A DNA stretch of 47,640 nt, taken from Acinetobacter sp. HR7 (GTDB taxonomy: Bacteria; Pseudomonadota; Gammaproteobacteria; Pseudomonadales; Moraxellaceae). A program made the translations under genes and the position numbers. Below are positions 7,831 to 17,481 of this stretch, piece by piece (within the stretch, counting starts at the first letter, position 1; every line of letters starts with the position of its first letter). The DNA is taken from assembly GCF_000773685.1 (NCBI RefSeq), contig NZ_JPQO01000200.1:1-47640 (forward strand). The letters run 5' to 3'. Below the pieces are notes generated by a model. That model was not told where the DNA came from. It saw nothing but the letters and a program-made list of their open reading frames with translations, and searched no databases.

Positions 7831-9393
7831 TTACCTTCTCGACTTAAAGCTGACATCTACTTTACGCGGACGGAAACGCCATCCAATCAATAGCAACAGT
7901 GCCGAGAAGATCAGTACCGGCCAGTCGCTCAGTTTCATATACAGGGTTTCACCCTGCATGGCAGGCAACTCACCACGTAACACAGCTTCTTTGTCCATTG
8001 GTGCGCGTTTTACGATATGCCCGTTATGGTCAATAAAGGCAGTCACACCGGTGTTGGTTGCTCGGATAAACCAGCGGCCATTTTCCTTGGCACGCATCTG
8101 TACCATTTGTAAATGCTGCTGTGGACCAGCAGTCCCGGTAAACCAGGCATCATTGGAAACGGTTACCAGAAAATCACTCTGGCGGGCATTGCGACGGGTC
8201 AGGTTTGGATAAGCCACTTCATAGCAGATCGCAGAACCGAGGTGATGCTGTTTCACATTTAACGGTTTTTGATCCCGTGCACCACGCGAGAAACCACTCA
8301 TAGAGGGGTCATTCTGCAAGGCAGGTAGTACCCAACTGAGCGCACCAGAAAGTGGAATATATTCCCCGAAAGGTACCAAGCGTTGTTTCTTGTATAGACC
8401 ACTCGCTTCATCACCGCTGGCCATGATGCTGTTGTAGTACATCGGACGGCCTTCAGCTTTGGTCTCCGCCAGATCCCAATATGGCAGGCCCGTCACCCAG
8501 GAGGTTCCAGATTTTTCTGCCTGATTTTTCATGGCATCCAGAAAATCTGGAATATCGGTCTGGAACATGGGAATCGAAGATTCCGGCCAGACAATCAGGT
8601 CACGTCCCCATTCAGTCTTGGTCAGGTTGGCGTAGATCAGCAGGGTTTTGATCTGATATTCGGTCAACCATTTCAAATCTTGCGGAATATTGCCCTGAAT
8701 CAGAGAAACACTCAGTGGTTTGCTGCCGGCCTTTTGTTCCACAAAATTCAGCTGAGAAGCACCCCATGCACCCAATAATAGAAGTACAGAAGGCACCGCC
8801 CAGAACACACGGCGATTCAGGATTTCCACCAGTGCACAGGCCAAGGTAATGACTACAAAGGACACCCCAAACACGCCGAACAGTGGTGCATAACCATCAA
8901 GGAAGCGTTCGGTGAAGGCATAGCCGGCAAACAGCCATGGGAAGCCGGTAAACACCCAGGTTTTTGCCCATTCAAATAACACCCAGAGTGGGGCAAAGGT
9001 CAGCGGAGTTTCCGGGAAAAAGCGACGGTAAAGAAAGGTCTGTACCGCGGTAAACAGTCCCATCACCAGTGCCATGATCAGGATCATCAGCACGCTGAGA
9101 GTTGAGCTGGTATCCCCATATTCATGGATCGAGGTATACAGCCAGAAGGCACCGACAAACCAGAGACCAATCCCGTATGCCCAACCAATTCCAAAAGCTT
9201 GTTTGGCAGAGCGCTGACGCAGGCAGGCATACAGCAGTGCTGGAGACAGAATTGCCAGCCACCAGTAATGATAGGGTGCCAGGGCAAGGCTAAAGATTGC
9301 ACCTGCCAGAAGAGACAGCAGCAGTGGGTAAATCAGCGGAAGCTGTTTGGAGTCTTCGGACAGCTTGAGCAGTTTGTCAAAATGTGCCCTCAT
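7831..9393 (-). CDS. lnt: Apolipoprotein N-acyltransferase
   Basis: Inner-membrane enzyme that adds the third acyl chain to the N-terminal cysteine of lipoproteins, needed for their transport to the outer membrane. About eight hydrophobic helices at the N-terminus (residues ~20-210) are followed by a periplasmic nitrilase-type domain. The catalytic triad regions are visible: Glu in VWPESSIP, Lys in YKKQRLVPFGEY and Cys in AICYEV. A last helix follows near the C-terminus. The length of 520 is normal. Its ATG overlaps the corC stop (ATGA), so it is translationally coupled to corC, the same pairing seen in many gamma-proteobacteria. Confidence 0.96.
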   Translation of the reverse strand: MRAHFDKLLKLSEDSKQLPLIYPLLLSLLAGAIFSLALAPYHYWWLAILSPALLYACLRQRSAKQAFGIGWAYGIGLWFVGAFWLYTSIHEYGDTSSTLSVLMILIMALVMGLFTAVQTFLYRRFFPETPLTFAPLWVLFEWAKTWVFTGFPWLFAGYAFTERFLDGYAPLFGVFGVSFVVITLACALVEILNRRVFWAVPSVLLLLGAWGASQLNFVEQKAGSKPLSVSLIQGNIPQDLKWLTEYQIKTLLIYANLTKTEWGRDLIVWPESSIPMFQTDIPDFLDAMKNQAEKSGTSWVTGLPYWDLAETKAEGRPMYYNSIMASGDEASGLYKKQRLVPFGEYIPLSGALSWVLPALQNDPSMSGFSRGARDQKPLNVKQHHLGSAICYEVAYPNLTRRNARQSDFLVTVSNDAWFTGTAGPQQHLQMVQMRAKENGRWFIRATNTGVTAFIDHNGHIVKRAPMDKEAVLRGELPAMQGETLYMKLSDWPVLIFSALLLLIGWRFRPRKVDVSFKSRR

Positions 9394-10229
9394 TGACGCA
9401 CAGCCCGGATCGAGTGAATGGAGCGTGCATCTGCTTCCAGAATGGTAAATGCCCAGTTATCCAGTTCCACGACCTGACCTTCCAGATCACTCACCAGGCC
9501 AATTTCCTGTAACAGCAAGCCACCCATGGTTTCGACTTCATCATCCGGGAAATTGGCATCCAGCAGATCATTAAAATATTCAATTGGTGTTAAGGCTTGC
9601 ACGATCCAAGTGTTAGCCGTTTTGGAATCATTATCTGGAACAATGTATTGTGCTTCTTCATCAGCAATATCGTGCTCATCTTCAATTTCGCCGACAATCT
9701 CTTCCAGAATATCTTCCAGGGTGACTAGACCAGAAGTCGCACCATATTCATCAATTACGATCGCAATATGGGTCTGGGTGTTTTTCAGCATACGCAGAAC
9801 CTGGTCAGAACGGGCACTTTCTGGCACGAATAGAGGCTGGCGCATCAAGGCACGAATATCCACCTTAGACGTTGGTTCGGTCAGGAACGGTAACAGGTCT
9901 TTGGCCAGCAGGATGCCGACAACATTATCCGGCTGATCGGCGGAAAAGACTGGGAAGCGGGAATGAGCAGATTCCACCAGCACATGCAGGATATCCAGCA
10001 GTTGGTCATCTTCCTGCAGACTGATCATGGAAGTTCGTGGAGTCATCACTTCACGAATCTTGGTCGCTGGAAGGTCGAGTACACCTTCCAGCATCGCAAC
10101 TGTATCGGGTTCTAAAAATCGACGTGAATCTTGTACTAATTTTAACAGTTCGTCGCGGGTTTCGGGTGCAGTTCCCAGCCATTTGCGTAAGCCGCGCATG
10201 CCCCACGACGGGCCTGATTCCTCGTGCAT
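9390..10229 (-). CDS. corC: CorC-type CBS-domain protein (Mg/Co efflux accessory)
   Basis: Cytosolic protein of 279 residues with two CBS domains (about 60-190) followed by a C-terminal CorC/HlyC transporter-associated domain (about 205-275). It lacks the N-terminal DUF21 membrane domain, so it is the short CorC (YbeX) type linked to magnesium/cobalt efflux and ribosome-related phenotypes. AGGA lies 7 nt before the ATG. It forms an overlapping operon with lnt, as in Escherichia coli, where ybeX and lnt are adjacent. Confidence 0.92.
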   Translation of the reverse strand: MHEESGPSWGMRGLRKWLGTAPETRDELLKLVQDSRRFLEPDTVAMLEGVLDLPATKIREVMTPRTSMISLQEDDQLLDILHVLVESAHSRFPVFSADQPDNVVGILLAKDLLPFLTEPTSKVDIRALMRQPLFVPESARSDQVLRMLKNTQTHIAIVIDEYGATSGLVTLEDILEEIVGEIEDEHDIADEEAQYIVPDNDSKTANTWIVQALTPIEYFNDLLDANFPDDEVETMGGLLLQEIGLVSDLEGQVVELDNWAFTILEADARSIHSIRAVRQ

Positions 10230-10272
10230 GATTTTTCCTAAAGACTCTTAATATCTAAAAAAACGTGATTTT

Positions 10273-10300
10273 ATCATACCGCAGAAAACGTGCTTGTCTA
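10273..10300 (-). promoter_or_regulatory. Sigma70-type promoter for corC-lnt
   Basis: On the minus strand, TAGACA (10295-10300) and TATGAT (10273-10278) are separated by 16 bp, about 45 bp upstream of the corC start. Confidence 0.55.
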
Positions 10301-10430
10301 TCGCAATTATTGAGGTGCTTTGTGACCATTACAGTCAGGTCTTCTTAGCTAGAATAGCGGGGAAATGCAGGCATGGGTACAAGCACAGGTTTATGCTAAA
10401 ATAGGCCCGTCTTTCTTTCTGAGCATGCTA

Positions 10431-10688
10431 ATGTCTGACGCTGAAATTACCCCAAGCCTACAATTGAATACCCGTGGTTTACGCTGTCCTGAGCCAGTCA
10501 TGATGCTGCATCAGGCGATCCGTAAGTCCAAGTCAGGTGATGTAGTTGAGGTCTTTGCAACGGATAATTCAACGTCATGGGATATTCCAAAATTCTGTAT
10601 GCATTTGGGGCACGAATTATTGCTGCAGGAAGAGCGTTTGGATGAAAATGGCAATAAAGAGTTTCATTATCTGGTGAAGAAAGGCTAA
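10431..10688 (+). CDS. TusA-like sulfurtransferase
   Basis: 85-residue cytosolic protein of the TusA/SirA family, which carries persulfide sulfur for tRNA thiolation and related pathways. The family motif RGLRCPEPVMML holds the persulfide-bearing cysteine near residue 21, and the small alpha/beta fold follows. The open frame reaches back to 10365, but the first 22 codons do not fit the family. ATG 10431 is preferred; ATG 10425 is possible. No clear ribosome-binding site is seen for either. It is monocistronic and ends in a terminator. It could be TusA itself or a TusA-like paralogue; the window does not decide. Confidence 0.88.
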   Translation: MSDAEITPSLQLNTRGLRCPEPVMMLHQAIRKSKSGDVVEVFATDNSTSWDIPKFCMHLGHELLLQEERLDENGNKEFHYLVKKG

Positions 10689-10707
10689 TTCTTTTTAATT
10701 CAGATAT

Positions 10708-10740
10708 AAAAAATCCCTGCACTTGGCAGGGATTTTTTTA
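10708..10740. terminator. Bidirectional rho-independent terminator
   Basis: AATCCCTGC (10712-10720), loop ACTTG, GCAGGGATT (10726-10734), with A-run before and T-run after. It separates the convergent tusA-like gene and ETF:ubiquinone oxidoreductase gene. Confidence 0.92.
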
Positions 10741-10813
10741 TGGCTTAAGAAAAATCACAGATTTTTCTCTTGCGTGATGACCGAGCAGTGCTCAATCATC
10801 ACTCATATCCAAA

Positions 10814-12526
10814 TTACATATTAGGGTAGTTCGGACCACCCGCACCCTCAGGGGTTACCCAAGTGATGTTTTGAGATGGGTCTTTGATGTCACAGGTCTT
10901 GCAGTGTACACAGTTCGCTGCATTGATCTGGAAGCGTTTCGAACCGTCATCATTTTCCATGATTTCATAAACGCCGGCAGGGCAGTAGCGCTGAGCAGGC
11001 TCATCCCATTTTGGCAGGTTTACGTTCACTGGAATTGAAGGATCAGTCAGTTTCAGGTGAGCAGGCTGGTTCTCTTCATGTACCGTATTCGAAATAAACA
11101 CTGACGACAGACGGTCAAAGGTCAGTTTGCCATCCGGTTTCGGATAATTCGGTTTGAAGTTCACTGCATCAACAGTTTTCAGCGTCTTGAAGTCTGGCAC
11201 CAGGTCATGCAGGGTAAATGGAACCTTGAAGACGTTCTGGTCAATAAAGTTGAATGCACCACCGATCCATTGACCAAACTTGTGCATTGCAGGGCCGAAG
11301 TTACGCGCGCTATAAAGCTCTTCTTTTAGCCAGCTGTTGTTGAACTTGTCGGTATAAGCAGTCAGTTCTTTTTCGAAGAAGTCTTCACCTTCAGTCACAC
11401 GAGCAACCGCAAGGTCACCACCTTTTTCTACACCAGCCTTAATTGCTTCAAACACTGCTTCACCACACAGCATGCCTGATTTCATCGCAGTGTGTGAGCC
11501 TTTGATCTTGGCAAAGTTCAGGAAGCCAGCATCATCACCGATTAAGCAGCCGCCTGGGAAGGTAAATTTAGGCAGAGAGTTGAAACCACCTTTGACTACT
11601 GCACGCGCACCATAAGAAATACGTTTACCGCCTTCCAGATACTGTTTAATCAGTGGATGGGTTTTCCAGCGCTGCATTTCCATGAATGGATACATATGTG
11701 GGTTTTCATAAGAAAGATCCACGATCATGCCCAGAGTCACCTGGTTGTTTTCAGCGTGGTACAGCCACCAGCCGCCTGAAGAACCGGTTTCAGATAAAGG
11801 CCAGCCGGCACCGTGCATCACCAGACCTGGTTTGTGCTTGGCAGGATCGATTTCCCACAGTTCTTTAATCCCGATACCGTAGTGCTGAGGATCAGCATCT
11901 TTGTCCAGATTGAATTTCTGGATCAGGCGTTTACCGAGATGACCACGGCAGCCTTCAGCGAATAAAGTATATTTCGCATGCAGTTCATAACCTGGAGCAA
12001 AGTTATGGGTTGGTTCACCATCTTTACCAATGCCCATATCACCAGTCTGGATGCCTTTCACTGAACCATCTTCATGGTACAGAATTTCAGCAGCAGCAAA
12101 GCCCGGGAAGATTGATACTTCCAGCTCTTCCGCTTTCTGGCCTAACCAGCGAACTACGTTACCCAGTGAGATCACGTAGTTACCATCGTTATGCATGGTT
12201 TTTGGCACCATCCAGTGCGGTGCTTCTTTATAAGTAGTTTCAGACAGGGTGAAGTAGGTTCTGTCTTCGGTCACAGGAACATTCAGCGGAGCGCCTTCTT
12301 CTTTCCAGTTCGGGAAAAGTTCATTGATCGCACGCGGTTCCAGCACAGCACCGGAAAGAATATGAGCACCCACTTCGGAGCCTTTTTCCACGACACAAAC
12401 GGACAGATCATTCAGGTTGTTTTCAATTGCAAGCTGACGGATTTTGATCGCCGCAGAAAGACCCGCAGGGCCTGCACCTACGATGACTACGTCAAACTCC
12501 ATCGATTCGCGTTCGATGTGCTCCAT
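10814..12526 (-). CDS. Electron transfer flavoprotein-ubiquinone oxidoreductase
   Basis: Membrane-associated FAD/4Fe-4S enzyme that passes electrons from reduced ETF (from fatty-acid beta-oxidation and amino-acid dehydrogenases) to ubiquinone. The N-terminus has the FAD dinucleotide-binding motif DVVIVGAGPAGLSAA. The C-terminus has the cluster-binding cysteines in CPAGVYE and NCVHCKTCDIKDP and the typical GGPNYPNM end. The length of 570 is typical. GGAG lies 8 nt before the ATG. It is a stand-alone gene, divergent from the DUF1285 gene with a 186-bp gap. The etfAB genes are not in this window. Confidence 0.97.
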   Translation of the reverse strand: MEHIERESMEFDVVIVGAGPAGLSAAIKIRQLAIENNLNDLSVCVVEKGSEVGAHILSGAVLEPRAINELFPNWKEEGAPLNVPVTEDRTYFTLSETTYKEAPHWMVPKTMHNDGNYVISLGNVVRWLGQKAEELEVSIFPGFAAAEILYHEDGSVKGIQTGDMGIGKDGEPTHNFAPGYELHAKYTLFAEGCRGHLGKRLIQKFNLDKDADPQHYGIGIKELWEIDPAKHKPGLVMHGAGWPLSETGSSGGWWLYHAENNQVTLGMIVDLSYENPHMYPFMEMQRWKTHPLIKQYLEGGKRISYGARAVVKGGFNSLPKFTFPGGCLIGDDAGFLNFAKIKGSHTAMKSGMLCGEAVFEAIKAGVEKGGDLAVARVTEGEDFFEKELTAYTDKFNNSWLKEELYSARNFGPAMHKFGQWIGGAFNFIDQNVFKVPFTLHDLVPDFKTLKTVDAVNFKPNYPKPDGKLTFDRLSSVFISNTVHEENQPAHLKLTDPSIPVNVNLPKWDEPAQRYCPAGVYEIMENDDGSKRFQINAANCVHCKTCDIKDPSQNITWVTPEGAGGPNYPNM

Positions 12527-12712
12527 GTAGGACTCCTCATATTACATTCGGTGGCAACCAAAATCGGGGTGATCAGGTGCTGCCATGAGTATTTATAATT
12601 CCTGGACACAAAAAGCTTAGTGTCTTTAATCTTGTGGGCTAGTATAGTTTTAAACCCAGTTGAAGCCAATTGGCTGAAACATATTATTTTTCCGTCATTA
12701 AGGTCTTCTACG

Positions 12713-13324
12713 ATGAATAACGCAGCAGAGAACAATCATTCGACGAAAAATCCAGCCATGAGCGATGATAAAAATTTAACGAATATTGCACAATACATAA
12801 AAAATGCACAGGGCAGTCACAAAAGGTCAATCCCCCCTCTAGAGCAGTGGCATCCAAAGCATTGTGGGGCAATGGATCTCAAGGTTTTTGCTAATGGAGA
12901 ATGGTGGCACGAAGGTCAATTGATCAAACGCCAGGCCATGATTGACCTGTTCTCGACTGTACTGTGGAAGGAAGATGGCAAGTTTTACCTGAAAACTCCG
13001 GTTGAGCAGATCGAAATTGAAGTGGAAGATGAACCGCTGTTTGTCAATCAGGTGGATCAGGTTGAGATTGAAGGGAAGACTTATCTCCAGCTCACTACGA
13101 CAACGCAGGATGTGATTATTGTAGATCAAGAGCATCCGATTTTTATGCGGGCTTTTGGTGATGAATTGCGTCCTTATGTGCATGTGCGTTTCGGCATCAA
13201 TGCATTGATCCAGCGTGCTGCCTTTTTACACCTGGTGGAAATGGGGGAGCTCAGTGAAAATTCGGATGGAGCGACAGTTTTAAGCTTGAAAAGTGGAGAT
13301 TTAGACTTGCAATTAAGCACCTGA
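12713..13324 (+). CDS. DUF1285 domain protein
   Basis: 203 residues, no signal peptide, probably cytosolic. The segment from about residue 40 (IPPLEQWHPKHCGAMDLKV) through FANGEWWHEGQLIKRQ matches what I know of the DUF1285 family, whose role is unknown. The first ~35 residues are polar and probably disordered. The open frame continues upstream to 12620, but that part is unlike the family. ATG 12713 (AAGG ~10 nt upstream) or ATG 12758 are the plausible starts. The murI gene follows 48 bp later on the same strand. Confidence 0.82.
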   Translation: MNNAAENNHSTKNPAMSDDKNLTNIAQYIKNAQGSHKRSIPPLEQWHPKHCGAMDLKVFANGEWWHEGQLIKRQAMIDLFSTVLWKEDGKFYLKTPVEQIEIEVEDEPLFVNQVDQVEIEGKTYLQLTTTTQDVIIVDQEHPIFMRAFGDELRPYVHVRFGINALIQRAAFLHLVEMGELSENSDGATVLSLKSGDLDLQLST

Positions 13325-13372
13325 GGTTTAAGCTTTGTGGCATGTCCGTCCACTTGAGCACATAGCCCCGGT

Positions 13373-14242
13373 ATGAGCGCCATTTATCCGATTTCTTCAA
13401 CACTTGATCCCGTCCTTGATGTTACTGCAGACGCACCCATTGGGATTTTTGATTCAGGAATCGGAGGACTGTCAGTGGCGCTCGAAATTGCGCGATATTT
13501 ACCGAATGAGCGCTTCGTTTATTATGCCGATACTGCCAATGTACCCTACGGTCCGCGTGAAGATCAGGACATTCGTGAGCTGACTGCGCATGCAATTGAA
13601 TGGCTGTATCGTCGTGGCTGTAAAGCCGCTGTAGTGGCTTGTAATACCGCTTCAGCCTTTAGTCTGGATTATCTACGTGCCCATTATGGTGAACGTTTTC
13701 CCATTATTGGACTGGTACCCGCTTTAAAACCCGCAGTCCTGGCGACCAAATCGAAAACAGTGGCAGTGCTTGCCACTCCGGCGACCTTTCGCGGCAAGCT
13801 GATTAAAGATGTCATGACCCGTTTTGCCGAGCCGGCACAGGTGAAAGTCATTCCGGTGACCTGTCTGGATCTGGTGCCCTTTGTGGAGGCCGGAGAACAG
13901 ATGAGTCCCGCGTGTCTAGCGACATTACGCCTGCTTTTACAACCAGTTGTGGACCAGGGCGCGGATTATTTGGTGCTTGGATGTACACATTACCCCTTCC
14001 TAAAATCGTCAATTCAGTATATTTTTGGTCATAAAATGACATTGATTGACTCTGGTTTGGCAGTTGCGAGACAAACTGCCCGCGTTCTGATCAAAAATGA
14101 GCTATTATTTGGAAGCGAACGTGAAGAAAACGTGCGGATTGAACTGTTTGTCAGTGGTCAAAATGCTGAGCAAATGCAACCGATTATCCAGCGCCTGATT
14201 CCAGACGATATTTCGTGGTCTGTGAATAATATTGAAGCTTGA
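13373..14242 (+). CDS. murI: Glutamate racemase
   Basis: Cofactor-independent racemase that makes D-glutamate for peptidoglycan. The family motifs are present: IGIFDSGIGGLSV near residue 23, the first catalytic cysteine Cys90 in VACNTAS, and the second, Cys204, in LGCTHYP. The 289-residue protein carries about 20 extra N-terminal residues before the conserved domain, and no strong ribosome-binding site is visible at ATG 13373. It sits between the DUF1285 gene and the DUF4062 gene on the same strand. Confidence 0.96.
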   Translation: MSAIYPISSTLDPVLDVTADAPIGIFDSGIGGLSVALEIARYLPNERFVYYADTANVPYGPREDQDIRELTAHAIEWLYRRGCKAAVVACNTASAFSLDYLRAHYGERFPIIGLVPALKPAVLATKSKTVAVLATPATFRGKLIKDVMTRFAEPAQVKVIPVTCLDLVPFVEAGEQMSPACLATLRLLLQPVVDQGADYLVLGCTHYPFLKSSIQYIFGHKMTLIDSGLAVARQTARVLIKNELLFGSEREENVRIELFVSGQNAEQMQPIIQRLIPDDISWSVNNIEA

Positions 14243-14375
14243 ATTTAGTTTAGTTGTCAGTCAGTGAATTACATTATTTTAAAATTTGATATTTTTAATT
14301 GGGGCACGCTTGTGCAACAGCTCATGGAGTTAGAGGTGAACTGTGCACATTCGCGGTAATTGGAGAGGGTTCGCA

Positions 14376-15404
14376 ATGCTCGATAAACGCTATCAGGTCT
14401 TTATATCGACCTCTGGTCAGGATATGCAGCCGGAGCGCATCATCTTGGCACAGACGTTGGTGGGTATGGGGTTCTTCTCCTGGGGCCTAGAGCAGCGTAC
14501 ACCTCTTAGTACAGCCTTTGCTCGTCGTCAGATTGATGACTGTGATTATGTGGTAATTCTGCTCGGTAGCCAGTACGGTGAACAGTCCGTCTCTGGCGTA
14601 GGTTATATGCATCTTGAATATATCTATGCAGTGAGCAAGCAGAAACCGGTGATAGTGTTTATGCATGATGACCCGGATTCACGGGATGAATCGCTGCATG
14701 ATGCCAAACCGGAACTACGTGAAAAATTCAATGAATTCCGTAAACTGCTGCAAAACGAAGTTGACCAGATCTTTACCTACCGCAGCCTGCGTGACTTGGA
14801 AATGGCTGTTCGCCTGAACATGCCGCAAATGCTGGAGCGTTATCCAGTCACGGGTTGGGTTCGTCCGCAAAATACGCAAGCGTTACATGATGAAATTGAT
14901 GAACTGAAAGCTAAGATCGCGCAGATGGAAGCGGATGCCGATAAAAGCGAACCGGATCCGTTCCTGACTTTGCCGAAAGTGTCGATGCATGAAGTATTTT
15001 CCTTTGAATACCGCATGCATGCCTATCAGGACGGGAATTTCAAGGAATTAAAAGTTCAGAAAAAACTGACCTGGGCAGAATTGCTGGTCATTCTTGGCGA
15101 TACCTTTATCAATCCGACACCAGAAGAATTTTTCTCTAAGCGCATGAATGAATATCTGAATGAAACTGGTCTGGAAGATGCACGGGTGGAAATGCCTCGT
15201 GCCCATGCTGTTGCCCGTGCCCAGATGAACATTCGTGCCTTGCATAGTCTGAAATTGCAAATGCGTCAGAATGACTGGATTGTGCCAACCGGCCGGGATG
15301 ACCGTCAGCGTCTGCTGTGGCAACTGACCTCAAAGGCGCAAAAATTGATGGAAAGTAATTTGCTGGATAAAGATCGTCTTCTTCCATATAAATCAGCATA
15401 TTAA
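14376..15404 (+). CDS. DUF4062 (TIR-like) domain protein
   Basis: 342-residue soluble protein. The first ~110 residues (RYQVFISTSGQDM, MQPERIILAQTLVGMG, DCDYVVILLGSQYGE, HLEYIYAV) match the DUF4062 family, a TIR/flavodoxin-like fold usually found at the N-terminus of signalling or defence NTPases. Here no NTPase follows. A short charged helix (about 175-200) leads to an uncharacterised C-terminal domain rich in Arg/Gln. The start at 14376 is supported by GGAGAG eight bases upstream; a GTG at 14343 is open but less likely. The gene sits between murI and hemH. Function unknown. Confidence 0.8.
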   Translation: MLDKRYQVFISTSGQDMQPERIILAQTLVGMGFFSWGLEQRTPLSTAFARRQIDDCDYVVILLGSQYGEQSVSGVGYMHLEYIYAVSKQKPVIVFMHDDPDSRDESLHDAKPELREKFNEFRKLLQNEVDQIFTYRSLRDLEMAVRLNMPQMLERYPVTGWVRPQNTQALHDEIDELKAKIAQMEADADKSEPDPFLTLPKVSMHEVFSFEYRMHAYQDGNFKELKVQKKLTWAELLVILGDTFINPTPEEFFSKRMNEYLNETGLEDARVEMPRAHAVARAQMNIRALHSLKLQMRQNDWIVPTGRDDRQRLLWQLTSKAQKLMESNLLDKDRLLPYKSAY

Positions 15405-15470
15405 TCTATACTGTAAATACATAGAAAGCTGTTAAAGTACAGAGGTTGACCCTTAAGACGGAAGATCTGC

Positions 15471-16478
15471 ATGTTAGCCAAACCGAAAGTCACCATTATT
15501 CTGGCCAATCTCGGTACTCCGGATGCACCTACGGTTCCCGCAGTACGTGCATTTTTGCAGGAATTTCTGTCCGATCAGCGCGTTATTGAAATTCCAAAAC
15601 CAATCTGGCAGATCATTCTGCGTCTGTTTATCTTGCCATTCCGTCCTAAACGCGTAGCCCATGCCTATGCAGCCGTCTGGGGCAAGGATTCACCGATGCG
15701 TGAAATCCTGTCGCAGCAGGTTGAAGCCGTTAAGGCTGAACTCATTTCACGCTATCCGCAGTTTGAACTCAATATTGTTCCTGCCATGACCTATGGCAAT
15801 CCAAATATTCGGGCAGTACTGAACCAGCTCAGTGCCAATCCGCAGGATCATGTCATTCTGTTGCCGTTGTTCCCCCAATATTCAGCCACTTCGACTGCAC
15901 CACTTTACGATGCTGTAGCGAAATGGGTCCTGACCCAGCGTAACCTGCCAGGTCTTTCCATCATTCGGGATTATTATCAGCATCCGCTATTTATTCAGGC
16001 ACTAGCGCAAAGTGTACGAGACTATCAGGCCGTGCATGGTAAGCCGGAAAAGCTGCTGATGTCTTTCCATGGTATTCCACAGCCTTATGCTGATAAGGGA
16101 GATCCGTATGCGGATCGTTGCCGCATTACTGGAAAATTGGTGGCAGAAGCTTTGAGGCTATCTGATGATGAATATGGCATCAGTTTCCAGTCACGTTTTG
16201 GCAAGCAGGAATGGGTCAAGCCTTATACTGATGCCTTAATTGAAGACTGGGCCAAGCAGGGTGTGAAATCGATTCAGGTGATGAGTCCGGCATTTTCTGC
16301 GGACTGCCTGGAAACGCTGGAAGAATTGGCCATGCAAAATGCAGAGACTTTTAAAGCCCATGGTGGTGAGCAGTATAGTTATATTCCGGCTCTGAACAGC
16401 CGTGAAGATCATTTGCAATTGCTCAATTCCCTGCTACAGGCTAATCTTGACGCATTAACCCATACTCTTGCTCACTAA
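15471..16478 (+). CDS. hemH: Ferrochelatase
   Basis: Inserts Fe2+ into protoporphyrin IX, the last step of haem synthesis. Conserved pieces are the N-terminal [11 protein letters not shown], the active-site histidine in [18 protein letters not shown], the [14 protein letters not shown] segment, and the later [15 protein letters not shown] region. The length of 335 is as expected for a proteobacterial enzyme. It is followed 18 bp later by a metallo-hydrolase gene, likely co-transcribed. Confidence 0.97.
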   Translation: MLAKPKVTIILANLGTPDAPTVPAVRAFLQEFLSDQRVIEIPKPIWQIILRLFILPFRPKRVAHAYAAVWGKDSPMREILSQQVEAVKAELISRYPQFELNIVPAMTYGNPNIRAVLNQLSANPQDHVILLPLFPQYSATSTAPLYDAVAKWVLTQRNLPGLSIIRDYYQHPLFIQALAQSVRDYQAVHGKPEKLLMSFHGIPQPYADKGDPYADRCRITGKLVAEALRLSDDEYGISFQSRFGKQEWVKPYTDALIEDWAKQGVKSIQVMSPAFSADCLETLEELAMQNAETFKAHGGEQYSYIPALNSREDHLQLLNSLLQANLDALTHTLAH

Positions 16479-16496
16479 TTTGAGGTTTTGCAGCCT

Positions 16497-17141
16497 ATGC
16501 TCCAAGTCAAAATTGTTCCTGTCACTGCCTTCCAGCAAAACTGTTCTATTCTTTGGGATACAGACAGTAAAGAAGCAGTTTTGATTGATGCGGGTGGTGA
16601 GCCGGAAAAACTGAAAGCCGAAGTTGAAGCGCTAGGACTGAAAGTCAAAGCCCTGTGGCTGACCCATGGCCATTTAGACCATGCCGGAGCAGTGGGTGTC
16701 CTGAAAAAAGCTTGGAATGTACCGGTGATCGGTCCACATAAAGACGATGCTTTCTGGCTGGATATGATTCAGGAAGTATCTGCCCGTTACGGCTTCCCGA
16801 TTCCGGAAAAAGTGGAAGTGACCGAATGGCTGCAGGGCGGTGAAGTGCTGAAACTGGGTGATGAAGAATTTGAAGTCCGTTTTGCACCCGGCCATACCCC
16901 CGGGCATGTGATGTTCTATAACCAGAAACATAGTTTGCTCTGGACCGGGGATGTACTGTTTAAAGGTTCGATTGGCCGTACCGATTTCCCGCGTGGTAAT
17001 CACCAGCAACTTTTGGATTCGATCCAGCGCGAATGCTTTAGCCTGCCGGATGACACTCAGTTTATTTCTGGACATGGTCCAATGAGTACTATTGGTTTTG
17101 AAAAGCAGCATAATCCCTTTGTGGCGGGTACCGCGGGTTAA
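16497..17141 (+). CDS. Metallo-beta-lactamase-fold hydrolase (glyoxalase II-like)
   Basis: 214-residue cytosolic zinc hydrolase. Metal ligands are seen in THGHLDHAG (HxHxDH), FAPGHTPGH, WTGDVLF and ISGHGP. The short length and the lack of the glyoxalase II C-terminal domain point to the YcbL-like subgroup of GloB homologues rather than a full GloB. GAGG lies about 11 nt before the ATG; a TTG at 16488 is open but closer than ideal. It lies 18 bp after hemH. The substrate is not known; a small thioester is possible by family. Confidence 0.9.
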   Translation: MLQVKIVPVTAFQQNCSILWDTDSKEAVLIDAGGEPEKLKAEVEALGLKVKALWLTHGHLDHAGAVGVLKKAWNVPVIGPHKDDAFWLDMIQEVSARYGFPIPEKVEVTEWLQGGEVLKLGDEEFEVRFAPGHTPGHVMFYNQKHSLLWTGDVLFKGSIGRTDFPRGNHQQLLDSIQRECFSLPDDTQFISGHGPMSTIGFEKQHNPFVAGTAG

Positions 17142-17160
17142 TACCTAGCTTAGCGGATAA

Positions 17161-17190
17161 AAAAAGGAATCTTATATAGATTCCTTTTTT
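17161..17190. terminator. Bidirectional rho-independent terminator
   Basis: AAAAAGGAATC (17161-17171) pairs with GATTCCTTTTTT (17179-17190) around TTATATA. It separates the convergent hydrolase gene and yacG. Confidence 0.9.
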
Positions 17191-17204
17191 ATTTCAGTTT
17201 GTGC

Positions 17205-17390
17205 TTAATACTGATCCTCTTCACTGCCACCATCCGCTTGAGGTGCATCCTGGGTTGGCAGTTTGTATTCCTCATTGGCCCAGGCACCAAAATCAATCAG
17301 CTTGCAACGCTCGGAACAGAAAGGGCGGAACGCATTGTCTTCCCAGGTGGTCAGTTCACCGCAGCGTGGGCAGGTTAAGGTGGTTGGCAT
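17205..17390 (-). CDS. yacG: DNA gyrase inhibitor YacG
   Basis: 61-residue zinc protein that binds GyrB and inhibits gyrase in Escherichia coli. The four zinc ligands are in CPRCG and FCSERCKLIDFGAW, followed by the acidic tail usual for the family. ATG 17390 is used, with GGAG about 10 nt upstream; a GTG at 17399 is too close to that site. It is divergent from the TrmB-like gene and convergent with the metallo-hydrolase. In many proteobacteria yacG sits near coaE and pilD, which are not seen here. Confidence 0.93.
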   Translation of the reverse strand: MPTTLTCPRCGELTTWEDNAFRPFCSERCKLIDFGAWANEEYKLPTQDAPQADGGSEEDQY

Positions 17391-17481
17391 CGACAACACT
17401 CCAACAAAAATCCAGGAATCAATTAGGCAAATATAGCCGCACTTGTTAGACTTATGCGGTTTTCCTTAGTTTGATCTGATT

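Noticed and set aside
12620-12712. N-terminal extension of the DUF1285 frame
   Set aside because: Hydrophobic, unlike the family, and it lies in the divergent promoter gap.
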